From Streptomyces sp. SM10 (GTDB taxonomy: Bacteria; Actinomycetota; Actinomycetes; Streptomycetales; Streptomycetaceae), in the NCBI RefSeq assembly GCF_002910915.1, contig NZ_NEUF01000088.1, forward strand, positions 1-64,000: 64,000 nucleotides of DNA, given 5' to 3'. The notes under the pieces are model-generated. The model did no database searches and was not told the origin of the DNA. It saw nothing but the letters and a program-made list of their open reading frames with translations. Made by a program: the position numbers and the translations under genes. This document shows, in pieces, positions 1 to 9,846 of this stretch (position 1 is its first letter; each line of letters starts with the position of its first letter).

Positions 1-2
1 GC

Positions 3-305
3 GGGCGCACCGCCTCCCCCGCCCCGCGTCCCGTGCCCGACGAACCCGTCTCGCGCGTCGCCGGGGTCAGCTCCTCCGGGCTGCCTCTGCGGCAGCGCAA
101 CGCGCCCCAGCATCGCCCCGCCCCGGGCAAGCGGGGCGGTTCCGATCAACGGTCCGGCGCCACCGCACCCCGGCCGTCCCCCCGCCGCCGGGACTCCCGG
201 CAGGTCTCCGACGTCCTCGCGGCCTACGCCCAGGGGATCAACCGGAGCACGACCCCCCGCAGGCGTTCCGCCACCGACGACGACACCGAACGGACCGAGA
301 AATGA
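3..305 (+). CDS. C-terminal end of a conservon-type (nitrate-sensor-like) histidine kinase, partial
   Basis: Only the last 100 or so codons are in the window; the frame is already open at base 3. The visible part is a low-complexity, Pro/Arg-rich tail with the short block GLPLRQRN near its start and a closing RQVSDVLAAYAQGINRS. Large Streptomyces sensor kinases of the cvnA type carry this sort of tail after the ATPase domain, with a GLP(R/L)R block and a final helix. The stop overlaps the ATG of the roadblock gene (AATGA), the usual cvnA-cvnB arrangement. No catalytic motif is visible, so the identification rests on the tail and on the neighbour. Confidence 0.6.
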   Translation, partial: GRTASPAPRPVPDEPVSRVAGVSSSGLPLRQRNAPQHRPAPGKRGGSDQRSGATAPRPSPRRRDSRQVSDVLAAYAQGINRSTTPRRRSATDDDTERTEK

Positions 306-706
306 CCTCACCCACCGACCTGAGCTGGATCCTGAGCGACTTCGCCGGACGCGTCCCGGAAGTCACCCGGGCGATAGCCGTGTCCGTGGACGGACTCGCG
401 CTGGCCTACACCGGTGTGGAGCGTGACGACGCCGACCGGCTGGCGGCCCTCGCCTCCGGCGTCGTCAACCTGCTCTCCGCCGCAGCACAGGTGACTGACA
501 CCGACCCCGTCGAACACAGCCTCACAGCGATGGAGGGCGGCTACCTGTTCTCGATGGCCGTGTCCAGCGGCGCGTCCCTCCTGGTGACCACCACCAGGGA
601 CGCGGACATCGGCGAGGTCAGCTACACGATGTCCGAACTGATCAACCAGGTCGGTGACGCGCTGTCTCCCCACCTCCGCGCCCCGAGCGGATCGCCCGGT
701 CGCTGA
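302..706 (+). CDS. Roadblock/LC7 domain protein (cvnB-like)
   Basis: A 134-residue single-domain protein beginning MTSPTDLSWIL and continuing with the VTRAIAVSVDGLALAYT core of Roadblock/LC7 proteins. These modulate small Ras-like GTPases. In Streptomyces conservons the order is sensor kinase, roadblock protein, DUF742 protein, GTPase. Here the ATG overlaps the kinase stop, so the two are translationally coupled. The DUF742 and GTPase genes that normally follow are missing, and a lipoprotein gene for an amino-acid-type ABC transporter comes about 100 bases later. It is probably cytosolic and works with the kinase; its GTPase partner would have to be encoded elsewhere. Confidence 0.85.
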   Translation: MTSPTDLSWILSDFAGRVPEVTRAIAVSVDGLALAYTGVERDDADRLAALASGVVNLLSAAAQVTDTDPVEHSLTAMEGGYLFSMAVSSGASLLVTTTRDADIGEVSYTMSELINQVGDALSPHLRAPSGSPGR

Positions 707-803
707 GCGCCGGCGGTTCCCCACCGCCGCACCAACCCCGTCCGCCGGCCCTCCCGGCGGCGGGGCCAGCCCGTTCTGCCCATTCCTCCCGATGAGAGCT
801 CTC

Positions 804-2006
804 ATGTTCTTCGACATATCCGGTCCGCTTCACCGCAGATTCCGTCCGTTGGGCGCTGCCGCCCTCGCACTCGGTCTGGCGGCCGTCAGCGGGTGCAGCG
901 GCGACAGCGGCACCGACGCCGACACCGTGAAGGTCGGCCTCGTGGCCTCGCTGTCCGGCACCTACAAGCCCGTCGGAACCGACCTGCGAGCCGGCTTCGA
1001 GCTCTACCTGAAGACACACGGCAACAAGCTGGGCGGGCGCGAGGTCGAGCTCATCGTGGCGGACGAGGGCGACGGTCCGCCGACCGCCGTTCCCGCCGCG
1101 ACCAAGCTGGTCAAGAAGGACAAGGTCGACGTGCTGACGGGCCTCGTCAGCGGTGGTTCGGTCAACGCGGTGCTGCCGCTGGTCAACCAGGCCAGGATCC
1201 CGTTCCTGGGGTCGAACGCCCGGCCGCCCGTCAAGGACCTCGAGTACGTGTGGACGACGAGCTTCATGTCCGACGAGCCGGGCAAGGCCATCGCCCCCTA
1301 CGTCAAGGAGAAGGTGGACGGGCCGGTCTACGCGATCGGACCGGACTACCAGGGCGGTTACGACGAACTGCGCGGCTTCACCGACGAGTTCAAGCGCGTC
1401 AAGGGCAAGCTCGCCAACCCCGGCGGCAAGACCACCTGGACGCCCTTCCCGAAGACCACCAACTTCATGCCGTACTTCGCGGACATCGCCGAGACGGACG
1501 CCAAGGCGGTCTACTGCTTCTACGCCGGCAAGGCGGCCATCGACTTCGCCAAGCAGTACGCGCAGTCCGATGTCGCCGACCTCCCGCTGTACACGGCCTT
1601 CGTCACCGAGGGCAGTGTGCTCCAGGCCCAGGGCGACGCGGCCAAGGACATCTACTCGGTCCTGAACTACGCGCCCGACCTCGACAACGCGGCCAACCGC
1701 ACGTTCGCCGCCGACTGGACGGCCGAGTACGACACGCAGCCGACCACGTACGCGATGTCGTCCTACGACGCGGCCGCCGTGCTGGACAAGGCGATCGCGG
1801 ACGCCGCGAAGGAGGGTGAGGTGACGTCGAAGACCATCAACGAGGCCATCGCCGGGCTCGGCCAGATCGACAGCCCGCGCGGAGCCTGGGAGTTCGGCGA
1901 CAAGGGGCACTCGCCGGTGCAGACCTGGTACCTGCGTCAGGTGAGGCCGGACGGCAGCCGGCTGGCCAACGTCATGGTCCAGGACCTGGCGACGCTCGGC
2001 GGCTGA
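804..2006 (+). CDS. Branched-chain amino acid type ABC transporter substrate-binding lipoprotein
   Basis: A periplasmic-binding-protein type I (LivK/urea/amide) receptor of about 400 residues. From the ATG at 804 there is a signal peptide with a lipobox ending at Cys31 (AAVSGC). The mature domain opens with VKVGLVASLSGTYKPVGTDL, the typical LivK entry. The start at 804 is preferred because GAGAG lies just upstream; an in-frame ATG at 792 has no ribosome site. The stop is one base before the permease ATG at 2008, so this begins a four-gene liv operon. The substrate is not settled by sequence; branched-chain amino acids, urea and amides are all possible. Confidence 0.88.
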   Translation: MFFDISGPLHRRFRPLGAAALALGLAAVSGCSGDSGTDADTVKVGLVASLSGTYKPVGTDLRAGFELYLKTHGNKLGGREVELIVADEGDGPPTAVPAATKLVKKDKVDVLTGLVSGGSVNAVLPLVNQARIPFLGSNARPPVKDLEYVWTTSFMSDEPGKAIAPYVKEKVDGPVYAIGPDYQGGYDELRGFTDEFKRVKGKLANPGGKTTWTPFPKTTNFMPYFADIAETDAKAVYCFYAGKAAIDFAKQYAQSDVADLPLYTAFVTEGSVLQAQGDAAKDIYSVLNYAPDLDNAANRTFAADWTAEYDTQPTTYAMSSYDAAAVLDKAIADAAKEGEVTSKTINEAIAGLGQIDSPRGAWEFGDKGHSPVQTWYLRQVRPDGSRLANVMVQDLATLGG

Positions 2007-2007
2007 C

Positions 2008-4001
2008 ATGGAGCTCCTCGATGCCCACCTCGTGCCGGCGGTGGACGGGGTGGCCTACGGGCTGCTGCTGTTCGTGGTCGCCGCCGGCCTGAGTCTCGCG
2101 TTCGGGACCGCCGGTGTGCTGAACCTGTCGCACGGCACGCTGTACGCGATCGGCGCCTACACGGGCGCCGAGCTGAGCGACGGAACCTGGGGCGGCCTCG
2201 CCCTCGGGCTGGCCGCCGGAACCGTGGCGGCGGCCCTCGCGGGGGCGGGGCTGTCCGCCGCGACCGTTCCGCTCGCCAGGCGTGGGCATCTCGCGCAGGC
2301 GCTGCTGACGTTCGGCATCGCCTTGGTCGGCGGCGATCTGCTCATCCAGATCTTCGGGGCGGACGACCTGCCGGTACGCGTCCCCGAGGCGCTCGACACC
2401 TCGGTGACGCTGCTGGGCCACCGGTACCCCGCGTACCGGCTCTGCTTCATCGTGATGGCCGTGACTCTGGCGGCGTTCGGTACGTGGGTGCTGACGCGGA
2501 CCCGTATGGGGATGGCGGTACGGGCCTGCGCCGACGATCCGCAGATGCTCGCGGCCACCGGCCGGGGCCCCAGGGCGGTGCACACGGGCGTGCTCGCGGC
2601 GGCGGGGGCCCTGGCCGGCGCCGCGGGAGTGCTCGGGGCGCCGATCATCGGTCCGGGGCCGGGCACGTCCGAGACCGTGCTCATGCTCTCCCTCGTGGTG
2701 GTCGTCCTCGGCGGGCTGCGTTCGCTCTGGACGACCTTCTTCGCGGCGATCGGCGTGGGTGAGGTCCAGACGCTGGGTGTCTCGGTGCTGCCGGACCTCG
2801 CGCCGTACCTGCTCTTCGCAGCCATGGCGGCGGTCCTGGTGTTCCGCTCCCGTTTCGCCGAACCCGCTGCCGTGCACGGCCCCGAGGCCCCGCCGGCGGA
2901 CCCGGTGGCCAAGCTGCGCCGCCTTCTCGCGGCCCGTCCCGGAGCGCGGTCCGGGACGTCCTCACCGAAGGCGGTCACCGTCCCCGTGCCCCCCGCCGGT
3001 GCCGGGGCGTGGGTACGGGGGACGGCGTGGCGTCGGGCGGCGCCGCTCCTCGTCCTGCTCGTCCTGCTGATCGCGCTGCCGGGGGTGCTCGACCCGTACA
3101 GCCTCTCCCTGGCCGGCTCCGCACTCGCTCTGGGGCTTCTCGCGGTGAGTGTCACCGTCCTCACCGGATATGCGGGGCTGCCCACACTCGGGCAGACCGC
3201 GCCCTTCGCCGTCGGCGCGTACGCCACCGCGAACCTGGCGGACGCCGGATGGACGGTGGGCCCGGTGCAGATCGTCCTCTCGGCCGTCGCGGCGGCGGTG
3301 TTCTCCGCGGTGACGGGGCCCGCGGTGATCCGGGCCCGCGGCACCACCGTCCTGATGATCACGCTCGCCGTGGGGGAGCTGACCGGCGCCGTCATCAACC
3401 AGGTCAAGTCCGTCACCGGAGGCGCCGACGGTCTCGTCGGCTTCCCCGCCACACGGCTGCTGTGGGGCCGTGAGGGGATGACCGACGAGAGCGAGCTCTA
3501 CGCCTACGCCCTGGTGGTCGCCGTCGTCACCGTCTCCGTCGCCCTGCTCGTGCTGCGCTCCCCGGCCGGGAAGCTGCTCACCGGGGCCCGGGGCGCCGAG
3601 GCGCGGATGCGTGCCTCGGGACATCCCGTGGGCCGCTATCTGCTGGTGGCGCACGTCTGCGCCGGTGCGCTGGCCGGCGTGGGCGGCTCGCTGATGGTCA
3701 GCGTGCAGCAGTACCTCTCCCCCGCCGATGTCGGCTTCGAGATCGCCGCGTTCGCCCTGCTGGCGGCCGTCATCGGCGGCTCGACGTCCGTGATAGGCGC
3801 CCTGCTGGGCGCCGGCCTCATCGTCTTCACCCGTGACTGGGTCGCCGGTTCGTGGCCCGGCCACGGGCCGCTGCTGCTCGGGACGCTGTTCATCGCCGCC
3901 GTGTACCTGCTGCCGCGCGGCCTGGCCGGTCTGCGCGGCGCTCCGCGTACGCCCCCGCTCACGCCCTTGTCCACCCCGTCCCCGGCCGGGCAGGTCTCCC
4001 C

Positions 4002-4005
<4 letters not shown>
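2008..4005 (+). CDS. Fused LivH-LivM type permease of the ABC transporter
   Basis: A 665-residue integral membrane protein carrying two permease halves. Residues about 1-290 resemble LivH (GVAYGLLLFVVAAGLSL, LNLSHGTLYAIGAYTGA). A linker of some 60 hydrophilic, Pro/Arg-rich residues follows. Residues about 350-640 resemble LivM (GYAGLPTLGQTAPFAVGAY, the EAA-like region ending GGSTSVIGALLGAGL). The two subunits are usually separate genes, so this is a fusion; similar fusions are known in actinobacteria. It sits between the binding protein and the two ATPases. The stop overlaps the ATG of the next gene. Confidence 0.9.
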
Positions 4006-4834
<829 letters not shown>

Positions 4835-4838
<4 letters not shown>

Positions 4839-5578
4839 CACGTCCCACGATGCTCGAGATCACCGGCCTGACCGCGGGCTACGACGGCGGCACCGTGCTC
4901 CACGGTCTCGATCTGTCCGTTCCCGCCGGAAGGGTCCACGCCGTCGTCGGCCACAACGGCGCGGGCAAGACCACCCTCGTCCACACGGTGGCCGGACTGA
5001 TGCGCCCCGGCGCAGGCACCGTGCGCCTCGGGGGCCGGGACGTGACCGGCCGTCCCACGCACCGGACGGCCCGCGCCGGCATCGGCCTCGTCCCGCAGGG
5101 CCGCCGGGTCTTCGCGGGCCTCACCGTCGGCGAGCACCTGCGGCTGTCCCACCGTCCGCCGCGCCGGGGCGACACCGCGCGCCCGAGCGTGTGGACCCCC
5201 GCGCGGGTCCTGGAACTGCTTCCCCGGCTGGGAGAGCGCCTGGGCCACCGGGGGGCCGATCTGTCAGGGGGAGAGCAGCAGATGCTGGCCCTGGCCCGCG
5301 CACTGCTCGGTTCGCCGAGTGTGCTGCTGCTCGACGAGCCGACCGAAGGGCTCGCTCCCGCGCTCGTCCGTCAGGTCCACGAACTGGTGACCACCCTGGC
5401 CGGCGAGGGCATCGCCGTCCTGCTGGTCTCCCCCAGTCCGGCCCGGGCGGCCGAGTGCGCGCACGCGCTCACGGTTCTCACCTCGGGACGGACCACGCTC
5501 CGTCTGGACGGCGAGGACGTCCGTGCCGACGACGGCGCTCTGCACGCCGCGCTCGACCTCACGCCGACGGTCCCCTGA
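4835..5578 (+). CDS. LivF-type ABC transporter ATP-binding protein
   Basis: A 247-residue ATPase with Walker A GHNGAGKTT, signature LSGGEQQ and Walker B VLLLDEPTEGL. The GIGLVPQGRRVFAGLTVGEH segment is a LivF hallmark. The ATG at 4835 sits inside the stop of livG (ATGA overlap), so this is the last gene of the liv operon. It converges with the FAD monooxygenase gene 32 bases downstream; I see no clear hairpin terminator between them. Confidence 0.92.
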
Positions 5579-5610
5579 GCCCACGGGACCACGGCCGCCG
5601 TCCGCCGCGC

Positions 5611-6834
5611 TCAGGGCCGGCCGGCCTTCAGGCTGTGTCCGCCGAAGCCGCTGCGCCGGTCGGATCCGCTGTTCTGGTCCCGCCACCACACGTCGAACTC
5701 CGGCTGCCCCATGGCGGACCAGTCCGGTGTCTCCTCGACCTGTGCTCGGCCCATCCTCCGGGCGAGCGCGACCATGGCCGCGCCGACCGGTCCACGGCTC
5801 GTGTCGTACCGCTCCAGGACCTCTTTCCAGGTGCCCCCGGCCACCCAGGCGGCCTCCAGGGCGGTGGCGTCCTGGAGCGCCTTCACGCTGCCGCCGCCGA
5901 TGTGCGGCCGGGCGACGCTCGCCGCGTCACCGACGAGCACCATCCGTCCCGAGGTGTAGTGCGGCACCTCGAGGTCGTAGATCGGCTGGATGAAGGTGTC
6001 GTCGGCGGGCGTGCGAAGGACCCTGGCCGCCCAGTACGGCGGGAAGTTGTCGGTGACCAACGCGCGCAGACGGGCGGTGAGTTCGGCGTTCAGACGCCCC
6101 GGCGGCAGCGAGGTCGGGGTCCGCAGGTCGGGCTGGAGGGCGTCCGTCTGCGGGGGCGCGGTGTAGAGCACCCAGTTGAGCCGGTGACCGCCGCCGCCGT
6201 CCGGGATGCGGTAGAGCATGCAGTGGCCGCCGGGGAAGACGATGTTGTGGGCGGAGCGGCCGTCCAGGGGCAGGCCCTCGACGTCCGGTGAGGTGCCGCG
6301 CCAGCCGATGTATCCGGCGTACGAGGCGCCGGCGCCGGGGAACATGGCCTCGCGAACGACGGAGCGGTATCCGTCGGCGCCGATCACGAGGTCGAAGTTC
6401 TGCTGGTGGCCGTCGGCCAGACGCAGCGTCACTCCCTCGGCATCCGGTTCCACGGCGGTGACCACGGCGCCGGACCGGTAGCTGACGTCCTCGGGTATCC
6501 GGCGGCGCAACTCGCTCCACAGGGAGCCCCAGTTGTACGCGCGGAAGGGGAACGGCTGCTCGCCGACGGCGCGGCCGTGCTCCGCGTCGCCCTCGCGCAC
6601 GCTCCACACCCGGTGGGTCAGCGGCGCCCAGGGCATCTCGGGGGCGACGTACCCGGCGTCCCTCAACTCGTCGTAGCGGTCGCTCTGCAGGGCTATGCCC
6701 ACGCCCCTGTCACGGAGTTCCGCGTCGGCACGCTCGAAGACGGTGACCTCACCGGCTCCCCCGCGTGACGCGGCCAGGGCCGCGGCACACCCCGCTATGC
6801 TGCCGCCGACCACGGCGATGCTGCCTCCACGCAT
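5611..6834 (-). CDS. FAD-dependent aromatic-type monooxygenase
   Basis: A 407-residue single-component flavoprotein of the PHBH/UbiH type. The N-terminal dinucleotide fold is IAVVGGSIAGCAAA (residues about 6-19). A DG-type motif VIGADGYRSVVR follows near residue 165, and the second FAD motif LVGDAASVARPHIGGG lies near residue 300. In the dinucleotide fingerprint the second Gly is replaced by Ser (GGSIAG), as in a number of actinobacterial relatives. The ATG at 6834 is chosen because GGAGAG lies 7 bases upstream. Substrate cannot be predicted. It is monocistronic and convergent with the liv operon. Confidence 0.88.
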   Translation of the reverse strand: MRGGSIAVVGGSIAGCAAALAASRGGAGEVTVFERADAELRDRGVGIALQSDRYDELRDAGYVAPEMPWAPLTHRVWSVREGDAEHGRAVGEQPFPFRAYNWGSLWSELRRRIPEDVSYRSGAVVTAVEPDAEGVTLRLADGHQQNFDLVIGADGYRSVVREAMFPGAGASYAGYIGWRGTSPDVEGLPLDGRSAHNIVFPGGHCMLYRIPDGGGGHRLNWVLYTAPPQTDALQPDLRTPTSLPPGRLNAELTARLRALVTDNFPPYWAARVLRTPADDTFIQPIYDLEVPHYTSGRMVLVGDAASVARPHIGGGSVKALQDATALEAAWVAGGTWKEVLERYDTSRGPVGAAMVALARRMGRAQVEETPDWSAMGQPEFDVWWRDQNSGSDRRSGFGGHSLKAGRP

Positions 6835-7260
6835 GATGGCTCTCCACTCGTTTGGCGTTCCGGTCGCCGTCCGGAGCTCTGCCGCATTCGGCTGACCGGC
6901 CCGAAGTCCACTGGTTCTGGGGCTCGTTGTGCCATCCAGCTGGTCAGGGCACGGAGGGAATCCTATCCAGGGCACCCGGTCGGCGAGCAGCGCGCACATC
7001 GGCCTGGGTCCCCGACCATTGCCTCGGCCCGGGAACTCTTCGCTCGCTGCCGGCCGAGGAGAACACCACCATCCCGCGTCATGGCGACGTGAACGCGGGG
7101 ACGGCGCTCCCGTCGGACACCGAAGAGGCCCGAGCCGTGATCACCGAGAAGTCGGTCGACTGCTGGATCGAGGAACTCCCGATCGCGATCTGACAGCAGG
7201 ATCGGCTCCGGGACCCTCGGGACGCCCCGCGCCCGCCACGGTTCTGTGGCGAGTCGATGC
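6835..7260. other. Gene-poor interval between the monooxygenase and the thymidine kinase-like gene
   Basis: About 430 bases with several short open frames on both strands, none with a convincing ribosome site plus recognisable protein. The monooxygenase promoter must lie at its left side, since that gene reads leftwards from 6834. The right side is the 3' flank of the thymidine kinase-like gene. I see no strong hairpin. It is also where the accessory locus meets the liv region. Confidence 0.4.
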
Positions 7261-7914
7261 TCAGGCCGGGGCGACCGGCAGGACGTCCGGAGAGAGGGTG
7301 CCTGCATGTGCGGCGGCGCTCGTCACGCGGCGGCGGTGGTGACGCCGGCACAGCACCTCGTAGCCCACGTCCCCGGCCGGCCGGTCCACATCGCCGACGA
7401 CGACCTGCTCGCCCTCCACCACCATCTCGCCACCCACGGTGCGGGCATTGTGCGTGGCACGGGCACCGCACCAGCACATCGCCTCGACCTGCAGTGTCTC
7501 TATCCGGTCCGCCAGTTCGATCAGCCGCTGCGAGCCGGGGAAGAGCTTGGTGCGGAAGTCCGTGGTGATGCCGAAGGCGAACACGTCGAGGCCGAGGTCG
7601 TCGACCACACGGGCCAGTTGGTCGATCTGCTCGGGGGCGAGGAACTGGGCCTCGTCCACGATCACATGGTCGACCTTGTCGCCCTTGGACATCCGGCTGA
7701 CGAGATAACCGTAGAGATCCATGCCCGGGGAAGCCTCGACCGCCTCCGTCACCAGACCCAGCCGGGAGGACAGCTTGCCCTCCCCCGCCCGGTCGTCGCG
7801 GGTGAAGATCACACCCTGCAGCCCGCGCGCCGACCGGTTGTGCGCGATCTGCAGCGCGAGTGTGCTTTTGCTCGTGCACTCGCCATTTCCGCGTTGGAGT
7901 GCGACCGGCAGCAT
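7261..7914 (-). pseudogene. Thymidine kinase-like gene with destroyed P-loop (left copy)
   Basis: 217 residues, collinear with the intact thymidine kinase at 27714-28364 from STLALQI to the C-terminal SPDVLPV. It keeps VIVDEAQFLAPEQIDQLAR, the FAFGITTDFRTKLFPGS segment and the zinc-site CWCG and LCRRHH. The first 18 residues are scrambled. The P-loop GTMDCGKST is replaced by GNGECTSKST, which loses the Gly before Lys and adds a residue, so ATP binding should fail. The ATG at 7914 has a weak GAGG upstream, so it may still be translated. By eye its DNA resembles the right copy at roughly 80-85%, too divergent for a fresh duplication. A diverged paralogue with another role is possible. Confidence 0.7.
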
Positions 7915-8407
7915 GGTTCAACCTCGCGGGCGCCCGCTTCCATTGCCTTGCTACCTCGCTCACAGGTCGTAACTGCGCGGACCCTTCGCCGCCTGCGTCG
8001 CCACCGGTACCGCTCAGCCAGAAAGTCGAACGTGCCCTGAACACCGCCTGCGGCAGGGCGCGGTGCCCGCGGTGTCTGCGGCTCTTTCGCAGGTCATCCG
8101 GACGCGCAGGGCCAGGATCGGAGTCCGATCCGTTTCGTCCGCGAGAGCACTCCTCCATTCGATCCCCGGCAGGGGTTGTTCCAGCTTGTCCGGACGACGG
8201 TCCGGAGCGCTCTTGAGGAGTGCCGCATTGACCGACATCGGAACCCTTACGATGCACGAAATCCCTCCCTTCGTCCGGACAACTGGCAGCCCTCTGCTTC
8301 CCGTTGAACGACCGTTAAGGTGCAACACGCACCCTGTCCACGGTAGGCGGCCTCACGACCCACTCCTACGGCGCCGCCTTGCCTCGGCACCCGGTCGCAA
8401 CCTCCCC
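7915..8407. other. Intergenic region left of the LacI regulator
   Basis: Nearly 500 bases with no frame I can defend as a gene. It lies between the divergently read thymidine kinase-like copy and the lacI-type regulator, so it should hold both upstream regions. The only clear signal is the operator-like sequence at its right end, listed separately. Part of it may be debris from whatever event broke the kinase N-terminus. Confidence 0.35.
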
Positions 8408-8421
8408 TGAATGCGCTTTCA
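8408..8421 (+). promoter_or_regulatory. LacI-type operator upstream of the regulator gene
   Basis: TGAATGCGCTTTCA lies 60 bases before the regulator's ATG. It follows the TGNAANCGNTTNCA layout of LacI-family operators with one deviation. The same core ATGCGCTT recurs before the transporter (9799) and the GH3 gene (21960). Autoregulation is the natural reading. Confidence 0.65.
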
Positions 8422-8480
8422 GCCAGCGGGCGCCCGCGTGGGAGTATTACGACATCAGACGAAAGAGGTGATGCGACGCG

Positions 8481-9542
8481 ATGAGCGCGCCCACGGTGTA
8501 CGACGTCGCCGAGCAAGCGGGAGTCTCCATCGCGACAGTGTCGCGTGTCTACCGCAGCCCCGACTCGGTACGCGCACAGACACGGGAGCGGGTCCTGTCC
8601 AGCGCGCGGGAGCTCGGATACGTCCCCAGCGGGAACGCGCGCGGCCTGGCCAGCCGCAGCACGGGCGTCCTCGGCCTGTGCTATCCCGACTTCCACGACT
8701 CCGAAGCGGACAGCGCGCCGGAGGCTGATCCCGGCGAGGTGACGCTCTACTCCGACGAGGTCATCAGGGGTATGGAGCGGGCGGCGCGTCGGCACGGCTA
8801 CGCACTGCTCATCGCCGCCGCGCACGCCGACGACGCGGGAACGCGCCTCGCGGAGGTCGCCAGCCGCGTGGACGGGCTCGCCGTCCTTGCCCAGTCCATG
8901 CCCGACGAGGCCTTGGACATGGTGGCGCGCCGGCTGCCGGTGACCCTGCTCGCCGGCCACCGGGCGCAAGGCCTCGACCACGTCCAGGTGGCCAACTTCG
9001 ACGGCCTCCTCGAGGTCACCCGGCACCTCCTCACGACGCATCGGCTGCAGCGACTCGCGTTCATCGGCGGACCGCCCGACTCCCCCGACGGCGAGGCCCG
9101 GTTCCGCGGTTTCCAGGCGGCGCATCTGGAGGCCGACCTCCCCCTGCCCGAGCACCCCGACGCGCGCGGCGACCTGACGCAGGCGGCAGGGCGCAAGGCG
9201 GTCGAGGAGCTGTTCGGCGCGCCCGGACCCGGGCCGCGGCCGCAAGGTCTGGTGTTCGCCAACGACCAGATGGCGGTGGGGGCGCTGCACGCCCTCGACG
9301 CGCGCGGTATCTCCGTACCGGGCGATCTTGCCGTGACCGGGTTCGACGGGATTCCGCTGAGCAGCCTCGTCAGGCCGACACTCACGACGGTACGCCAGCC
9401 CATGGGGCAGCTGGGCGTGGCGGCCGTCGAGCTACTCGTGGCACGGCTCGAGCAGCGCGACCGCCCCACGGAGGCAAGGGTGCTGCCGGTGTCGGCGACG
9501 TACCGCGAGAGCTGCGGGTGCCCGCCGGGCCCGGCCGCGTAG
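8481..9542 (+). CDS. LacI-family transcriptional regulator of the carbohydrate locus
   Basis: 353 residues. The N-terminal helix-turn-helix is complete (TVYDVAEQAGVSIATVSRV, hinge region near residues 50-60 with NARGLASRSTGVLGL). It is followed by a periplasmic-binding-like effector domain ending with the LTTVRQPMGQLG stretch common in the family. GAGG lies 12 bases before the ATG. The matching operator-like sites at 8408, 9799 and 21960 suggest that it represses itself, the transporter operon and the GH3 operon until a sugar derived from the target glycan binds. Confidence 0.92.
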   Translation: MSAPTVYDVAEQAGVSIATVSRVYRSPDSVRAQTRERVLSSARELGYVPSGNARGLASRSTGVLGLCYPDFHDSEADSAPEADPGEVTLYSDEVIRGMERAARRHGYALLIAAAHADDAGTRLAEVASRVDGLAVLAQSMPDEALDMVARRLPVTLLAGHRAQGLDHVQVANFDGLLEVTRHLLTTHRLQRLAFIGGPPDSPDGEARFRGFQAAHLEADLPLPEHPDARGDLTQAAGRKAVEELFGAPGPGPRPQGLVFANDQMAVGALHALDARGISVPGDLAVTGFDGIPLSSLVRPTLTTVRQPMGQLGVAAVELLVARLEQRDRPTEARVLPVSATYRESCGCPPGPAA

Positions 9543-9738
9543 GCAGTTCCCGGAGTTAACAGCAGCCTTTGACGCCCTTCGCCATGCGTCCGGGCACCCG
9601 CAGGTGGGTCGCCTGCGCCTGCCGCCGTCCGGCCCGGCGCGATGCCGAGCAGTTCGCGGGCGGCAGGTCCGCATGACACAGATGCGCCGTACGACGCCGA
9701 TGCCCAGGCCGGTCGCACCGAAGGGTGGAGCCACCCCC

Positions 9739-9758
9739 GCGTTACGCAAGCGTTACGC
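9739..9758 (+). repeat. Direct repeat GCGTTACGC with 11-base period
   Basis: GCGTTACGC occurs at 9739-9747 and again at 9750-9758, separated by AA. The 11-base period is about one helical turn, so a protein could contact both on one face. Each copy is also nearly self-complementary. It lies about 40 bases upstream of the LacI-type operator. Confidence 0.5.
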
Positions 9759-9796
9759 ACATTCCTCTTGAGTGGAACCACCGCGTGTTGCAGAGT

Positions 9797-9827
9797 CATG
9801 TATGCGCTTTCAGGGAGCGCATACATG
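9797..9827 (+). promoter_or_regulatory. Operator with a perfect 12-base inverted repeat before the sugar-binding protein gene
   Basis: Left arm CATGTATGCGCT (9797-9808), spacer TTCAGGG, right arm AGCGCATACATG (9816-9827). The left arm overlaps the LacI-type motif TGTATGCGCTTTCA (9799-9812). The whole element ends 19 bases before the start codon at 9847, where a bound repressor would block transcription. In RNA it would fold as a hairpin just ahead of the ribosome site. Confidence 0.7.
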
Positions 9828-9846
9828 GAGCTCTAGGAGGAGCCGT

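Larger units (their letters stand above)
9543..9846. promoter_or_regulatory. Upstream region of the sugar transporter operon
   Basis: About 300 bases without a supportable gene. It carries a 9-base direct repeat at 9739-9758 and the operator/inverted repeat at 9797-9827. The transporter's strong ribosome site AGGAGGAG lies at the right end. The promoter should be between the direct repeat and the operator, but I cannot assign -35/-10 boxes with confidence. Confidence 0.5.

Noticed and set aside
642..2009. A minus-strand open frame opposite the liv binding-protein gene
   Set aside because: The plus-strand product has a lipobox and LivK domain; the antisense product is compositionally biased.
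6852..7193. Small plus-strand open frame right of the monooxygenase
   Set aside because: No ribosome site, no recognisable motif, and part of it is antisense to the monooxygenase start. Its tail looks slightly protein-like but not enough.
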